Assembly: GCF_036417845.1 (NCBI RefSeq)
Contig: NC_089982.1
Coordinates: forward strand, 46,029,684 to 46,093,683
Direction of reading: 5' to 3'
Source of the DNA: Apteryx mantelli
Lineage: Eukaryota; Chordata; Aves; Apterygiformes; Apterygidae
Length of the DNA: 64,000 nt
Positions 57,650 through 64,000 of this stretch are shown piece after piece (position 1 is the stretch's first letter; every line of letters begins with the position of its first letter). The translations under genes and the position numbers were made by a program. The notes below the pieces were generated by a model. The model was not told the DNA's origin. It ran no database searches and saw nothing but the letters and a program-made list of their open reading frames with translations.

Positions 57650-59520
57650 AAACTTCCTCAGGTGGATAGCGAGGCTTGGGGTTTTTTAATAGTATGCGTC
57701 ACAAAAGTGTTTCCATGTGGCGACTTAGGCTATTTCGTTGTCGCTTCATCCTAGTGTACACAAGATGGGTTTCGTTGATGTTGGTTTTCTTCTATTTTCA
57801 TCAAATTCTCCAGTTAACATTATCAGTTTAGATAAATATTACTACTAATCTAAGTAGTTTTTAACACTATTAACTGACTTTTTCAAGTCTAATCACACTG
57901 GCGAAAAACAGATTATAACCTTGCTTACTGAAGATACCATGTCTTCAGTACAATTTTAATCACATTAACTTATCTCAACAGCAAAAAATAATAGCTTTTA
58001 AGAGCCAGCAGCAATAAGGCCAAAACTATCTGAGAGTACTGACTGGTCACAGGTACGAGATTGGTCAATATACCTCAGTCTTGATCTCTGACGTTTTTCC
58101 CATTCCAGACCTGTTCAGAGTACGATGCATTGAACAGGGAGTGTTTAGCAGGCCCAGGCCTTCAAGTTCATTTTTTCCGTATGACAAAGACTTGTTCACA
58201 CAAAACAGTTCACTAATATGGTAATAAATGCCTCCTTCATCCCTCTTTCATATTAAGCTTTATGTGTTTGCTTAAACTGCAGCACTAAAAGACATAATAT
58301 AAACTGAAAAAAGTTACTCAGTCTTCTTCAAAGAGTACGTAACTGGAAGCTAAATTGACAGCGTTGTATGCATTTCCTCTGCAGATGAGACAGAAAGCCT
58401 ACCAGAATCTAGTTATCAGAATTCTTGTATCGCCCAACTTCTGTGGCTGTTCCTTTTGATAGTGTTTAACCTACAAACAAAGCCCACACTTATCTTTCAA
58501 AATAAACGTTTACACTGGGGATATTCTGTGTTCTGTCTAGTATTGCCTTTTTTACTACTGTAAACTCTTCCAGTACCTCTCGGTAAAAAATCAATGTTCT
58601 AAATTCATAGTAGTGAATTCTGTGGAGGCCTAGCCACTTGTGGACAGCGCTTTCGATTCATTTTGAAAATGTTCTTTATTTATTACTTGGAAAGCACTCT
58701 TACTTTGTTCAGTGAATTGAGCTGCCAGATGGGTTACTCATTCCCTTTCTTTGTGGTAAAGCGCTTGTATATGACTGTTTCCGCACAGTATTTTCTAGCT
58801 AATAAAGTAGGTTTGTAAGAGATCACAGAATCTTAGAATGCTAGTAGTCTACTGAATGACTTTATAATACAGCCATTAGTATGTCTGGTGTAACATCTTT
58901 GACTACCAAACTTATCCAGAACTCTGCATATCACACTATTCAAACTAGAACAAATTCATGCCATTACCTTCTGCATTGTTTACAACTGTATAAATGTAGG
59001 TTAACTTGATCCAAATCAGGTTTGCTCTGGAATCCTCACTGATGCAGTTGAAAGTACAATGATACTTCAGTGATATACCAGTTTTCAGGAAATACAGTTC
59101 TCTCAGTGTTATTCCTTCTAAAATAGCAAGTTATGACCTCTGGGAGTTCATGTCAGTGAAAAGTAATCAGGATGGTTACAGGCACCAAAAATGATTTTTA
59201 ATGAAAGCAGAGAAGATCTTTGCTCTGTCCATGCTGATGCCTTTAACCTTCTGAGTCAGGTATTCTCTGTCGCTTCTTAAAAAAAAAGACCTTATACAAG
59301 TTTATTATTAATATGTATTTTTACTCGTGCTTTTAAAGCTAATGTAGAAAGTTCATGGAAAGAATTGCTTTGGATCAGTTTTGGGGAGTTATGGGGTATA
59401 ACTACAGGGAGAATACAGGGTATAACAACATGCTCCTCTGTGCATCTTTTTTTCATATCTCCTCTAAAAATACAATGTTCCTGGAAAAGCAGGTAGGGTG
59501 GGAAAGTGTAATTACTGTTA
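57650..59520. other. Upstream intergenic sequence: nothing seen
   Basis: AT-rich. No supported gene, RNA gene or named repeat was found. Confidence 0.65.
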
Positions 59521-59524
59521 TGAA

Positions 59525-59941
59525 AAGAATGAACCCTGAGAGAGCTTGGCCTGTTTAGCTTGGAGAAGAGAAGGCTGAGAGGAGATCTTATCAATGTGTA
59601 CAAGTATCTGAAGGGAGGGTGTCGAGAGGATGGGACCAGACTCTTTTCAGTGGTGCCGAGCGACAGGACGCGAGGCAATGGGCACAAACTGAAACACAGA
59701 CACTTCCATCTTAACATGAGGAAAAACTTTTTCACTGTGAGGGTGACAGAGCACTGGAACAGGTTGCCCCGAGAGGTGGTGGAGTCTCCTTCTCTGGAGA
59801 TATTCAGAATGCGCCTGGATGCAATCCTGTGCAATGTGCTCTAGGTGACCCTGCTTGAGCAGGGGGGTTGGACTAGATGATCTCCAGAGGTCCCTTCCAA
59901 CCTCAGTGATTCTGTGATTCTGTGATTCTGTGATTCTGTGA
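59525..59941 (+). mobile_element. CR1 LINE, 5'-truncated, with intact 3' end
   Basis: It holds the last roughly 420 bp of a CR1 element. A frame (about 59560-59841) reads the typical ORF2 C-terminus: [20 protein letters not shown], then [18 protein letters not shown] and [20 protein letters not shown], closing in a TAG. The short 3'UTR follows (ggttggactagatgatctcc, then ggtcccttccaacctc), and the copy ends in about four attctgtg-type 8-bp repeats. It is the least decayed CR1 in the window. The 5' truncation is usual for CR1. Confidence 0.93.
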
Positions 59942-59944
59942 ACC

Positions 59945-62900
59945 CTACCTTTCAAATAGCTTAATCAAATGGTTTAAGAAAGTTATTGAAAATTCAGCCC
60001 TTTATTCTTTTAAAGGGATTCTTTTTCTACACTTTCTTCTCTGAAAAAGAAGGATTTGTACAATCATATATATAGAGAGAGATAAATAGATGGTTATATC
60101 ATACCATGTCATGCAACACAGGACAGCATAAGAAAGCAAACGGTTGTAGTCTCAAACATCTGTCTGTCCTCCAACAAGGAAGGCAGTATTAAAAATTTTC
60201 CGTGGTTGAATATGACACTGGAAGCTTTCCATGGCAGTGCTGATGCTGAAAGTTCCATGCAAGAATGCTGATTTTAGAAACTTCTCAGTTCCAAAACTGT
60301 AAGCGTCTTCCTACATGGAAAAGGGTTTTTTTCTCTATGTGCCTTGTTCCACAATAAGCTGTCACTGTTTTTTCATTATACCATACTGTTCTTTTCCATA
60401 CAAAACCACAAATTCTGTCTCAAGAGATTCAGTAACTGTTACTCTTCTAAAAACAGTGATCGACACAGTATTGACTTCGGTCAGTCCATGTGGTTAATTT
60501 ATAAACCACATGTGGATGACAATTGTGGGGAAGAAGCATAAACTCTAGGACTTTAAGCTTACTTCTACTTGAATAATTCAGCTCATAAAATGACTGTTAA
60601 GTTTTATAGCTCCCTGGTTTCAAGCCCTTTTGAGTTTCTAATCTGCTACACAATTAAAATTTGGGGCACTATTGTTAACTTCACTTAATCTTCAGTAAAT
60701 GAAAAAAGATAAGCGATGTAGTGACTAGAAACACTGGATACAATGAAGAGGAAAGAGCAAAAGAGGCAAGACCAGGTTATAGAGCTGAGAAACTAATTTA
60801 AAAAGTTAGTTGTGGGCTACTGTGGTTAAGTGATTAAAAAAAAATCTTTCTAAATCATACTTTATCTGTTCACTTCCATGGCCAATTTCTCCATTTTTCT
60901 TCTATATACTATTATTTATTAATAGTATTTAGACATAGCAAACATAGAAGTTTAGTGGGCATACCAAGGGAAGAAATTAAGGAAGACCTTTCATTTGAAC
61001 CTAAATTAACATTTCAATCAACGGATTCCCTACATTTGCTACCGATACACTGCAGTTGAGGAAATTACAAACTATGGTTGCATGACCTTAACTCTGACAT
61101 CAAACTTTTATTCTAGTGTAAGTATATTATACGGTGACAGTGTTAGTTTTAATTCATTCAGTTGGATGAAAAGACTCTCTCTCCCCAGACACTCTACTTT
61201 ACCTGAACGCCTGCATGGAATTCATCATGATGTGGCAATAATAGCAGTAAAATTCTGCTTTGAAAAGTGATTGTTTTTGACTGACTACAGTCTGCAACTG
61301 AAAGGGTATGTACCTGAGAAATTGGTGTTTACCTGATTGATAATGGAGGTGAATTACAACTGCTCTAGATTTTAATGCACCTAACTTCACTAACAATAGC
61401 TTGGTTGAAAGAGAAAGCAAACTTAGCTCTAGATTATTGACATTTTTTGTTACAGAAAAAGATCAAGGTCTAGGATACAGAAAGCATTTAAAGAGGTCAC
61501 TGCTTTAAACTCCTTTTTTAATGTTTCTTACAAAGTCTACACATATAACTATACATACATACTATACAACTATATATAACATGATTTCATATCAGCAACT
61601 TTTATACTCAATACATGATAGGAGCTTTAGGATTAAAAGAAAAAACAGAGCTACCTAAGCTATTGATTAGCTGAATTATAAACAAAACAAAACTTAGTTA
61701 ACTATATTGTTCAAGTTATAAGCAGTTACTTTCTTCGTGTTTTGATATAATCATATGTAACAGTGGAGCTGCCCAAAATTTCTCAAAACCCCTACTTCTG
61801 TCAGCATCTTAAAGAACAATGTTATAAATAATAATAACTTTCCCCATTCTTCAGTTCTCTTATAACATGGAAATAATACATATTTTATAAAGATGGCATA
61901 CATTTACCGTCTAAACATATCACGGTTTTATGTGTGCTATTGCAAAGCCTGCATAACCAGTTAAGCAGCTCCTAGGCAAACAGAAGCCTTGTTACGCTAG
62001 GCTGTTTTGGTCTGAAAGTTCAGTAACTTGTTTTGACTTTGTGCTGTATACCAAATATCTAAAACAAAGACAGCTTACATTAGACAGCACTAGGGACAGC
62101 TGCAGAGCAGAGAGTGAAACTGAAGTGGTCATGTGATAGGAAATAAATACAACAAATCTCTCCTGGTACTAATGCAGATAATATTAGGAACACCAGCTGT
62201 TCCTGGTCACAATAATTGTTATACTTAACCAAACTTTTTTTACCTTAATCTGACAAGAACTTTTTTGCCACTTGCATTGTGTTTTTTTTTCTTTTCTTTT
62301 CTTTTCTTCCTCCCTCCCCACTTTCCTGTTCCTGGACCTCATTTTCTCATTTACACTCAAAGTAACTCTGAACTCATATAACACTCTTCATCTGTAGATC
62401 TTAATGAACCTTATTATCACTTTGGTTTATTGTTAATCTCTTTTTACAGGTATGAGAAGAGAGGAGTAATTTGTCATTGTTTGTCCAGTAGGTAATTTTA
62501 AAGGTAGTTTAGAGGGGTTTTAAAATGTGGGTCATTGTAATTTACACTTCTAGATTGGTTTACATGGGAAAAAATGTGCATCTTTGCTTCTGCCCTGTCT
62601 CCCCCGCCTCCCACTTCCTAAAGCATGTCAGTGCTTTACACAAGGCTTACTCTCAGTAAATAAAATGTTGCAATTATTAGTACAAATGTTGCATGCTTGG
62701 GAGCTGGAAAGCATAGTTTCAGGGGAATTTTTTTCTTACTAAACAGTAAAAAAAAGGGTCTGGGCTGTGTCTAGCACTGGAGGTGTCACATCCAGGAAAT
62801 GGATTCAAAGAGGCTGTAATGACAGTCCAGCTCCTGAACAGTCTCAGCACCTGTGTGAGGCTAGCCACTGGTGCTCATTGCTGCCACAATGAAACGTGTC

Positions 62901-64000
62901 AACTGAGGAGGATTTACAAATGTTGAGATACCCCTTCCATTTTGAAGGACTATTTTCTTCTGCAGTTGTGAGGGCTAGAAATTTAAAAGCAAAACCTGTC
63001 AGTAAAAGCTGTTTCCTATGTAATCACAATTTTAAGATCTTTTAGAAAAGAATCTACTAAGTTGATAAAGCTGTGTGCCACAAGCCGCAGGAGGAAGAAG
63101 GAGGAATCTATACCCTTTTATCTTGCACAGCCAAAAGAGAGAAGCAGATTTAGTTGGTAGCATCCGTATTCCTTCCAAGTAGTGCAGTACTAAATGTGTT
63201 GACTTTGTGTCCAGGTACTGGAAGAACTTAAATGAATGGGTTTCATCAGGTCTTACCTGTGGTATTAATAATGTTGATAAACATTAACAACCAAACAAAT
63301 AAAAAGGCTTCTAAAACTGTGATACATGCTTAAAAATCATGTTAAAATAAAAGGGAAGGGTGTCTTTTTCATTGCTTTCTTTGTTTTAATATATGCCCTT
63401 GACCTGGTTTCTGACTTACCTTTGCAACTATAAAGGCTTGGAGCCTTATAAAAATGAAAGTTGAGACTCAAAACCTCAGCTTCCTTGCTTAATGTTAAAG
63501 AGCATTAAAGATGAAGCAGAAAGTCACAATCTGGCAATAACTACTGAAGAACTGACACTTTTGATCAAATGCTATATATTGAACAAATGATAATGGTAGG
63601 CACTATACAAATATAGGAAGAAATGGTACCCTGTGGAATTTACAGTTGCCATAATACATTCTGCCTATTGGTCAACTTCTGTGAATTTTTTTTTTAAAAC
63701 ATTTTATCAGATTCTTTTCCCACAAACCTTTCTCAGTTATTGCCAAGTTTAATGATACTTTTGAACTGCAGTTGTCTTTGCTGGTGTTACTCATACAGTA
63801 GAGCATTACAAATTAAAAAAAAAATCTTTTTAGAATATATTATTTCCTTCTGGTTATGAAAATAATGTTGAAGTTTAAGCCTATATCTTTTTGCCCAGAG
63901 TGAACTCTGCAACAAGTCAGGAAAACATTTCAGCTCCAAACCTGCATAATTTTACTTATTTTATTTTTATAAAAATATTTATATTAGCATCAGACTCTAG
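59945..64000. other. Distal intergenic sequence: no gene seen
   Basis: AT-rich, with a short TA/GA repeat near 60063-60085 and a (CTTTT)n tract near 62282-62308. I looked for coding of SAP30, the next gene in mammals, and found none. Confidence 0.65.

Larger units (their letters stand above)
55260..57650. other. CpG island spanning HMGB2 5' end and about 1.3 kb upstream
   Basis: GC content and CpG density rise sharply from about 55.26 kb and fall off after about 57.65 kb. The island extends well beyond the likely HMGB2 first exon. Long overlapping open frames inside it, on both strands, are a by-product of high GC. E2F-like TTCCCGCC/TTCCCGCG occur at 55715-55722 and 56983-56990. Confidence 0.9.

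Noticed and set aside
59292..59834. 180-codon minus-strand frame near 59.5 kb
   Set aside because: Mostly the antisense reading of the CR1 copy on the + strand, joined to flanking sequence.

Overview
The window is bird nuclear DNA, or less likely another archosaur. The evidence is vertebrate split genes with GT-AG introns, several CR1 retrotransposon copies (one ending in the typical 8-bp repeat built on attctgtg), and AT-rich introns interrupted by one large CpG island. Two genes can be read with confidence. They lie tail to tail, as GALNT7 and HMGB2 do in mammals.

Positions 1-44.25 kb hold GALNT7 on the + strand, from inside its second coding exon to the poly(A) signals. The product is a Golgi polypeptide/glycopeptide N-acetylgalactosaminyltransferase. 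Eleven successive coding segments give 591 residues. The first exon (cytoplasmic tail, membrane anchor, start of the stem) lies upstream of the window. The notable part is at 27.6-28.2 kb: two adjacent exons of exactly 183 bp, in the same phase and about 75% identical in protein, encode alternative versions of one catalytic-domain segment. The 165-bp intron between them has no AG dinucleotide for 155 bases. It carries a strong pyrimidine tract close behind branch-point-like sequence only about 41-48 bases from the upstream donor. This is the layout expected when two exons cannot be spliced to each other. A group of UGCAUG/GCAUG motifs follows in the next intron. The 3'UTR has two adjacent 8-mer matches to the miR-30 seed and one to the miR-34 seed.

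Positions 44.3-53.9 kb are intergenic. They hold an old, decayed CR1-like LINE on the minus strand and no convincing gene. One 119-codon open frame with a hydrophobic segment is left unassigned.

Positions 53.9-56.3 kb hold HMGB2 on the minus strand. It is complete at 207 residues in four coding exons, with two HMG boxes and a 20-residue acidic tail. It is preceded by a probable non-coding first exon inside a CpG island that runs to about 57.65 kb. Inverted CCAAT boxes, a perfect CRE, a CHR-type hexamer and a ZNF143-like motif lie in this island.

Positions 57.7-64 kb are AT-rich and contain no recognisable gene. They hold the youngest CR1 copy of the window (59.53-59.94 kb). SAP30, the next gene in mammals, was not found here.
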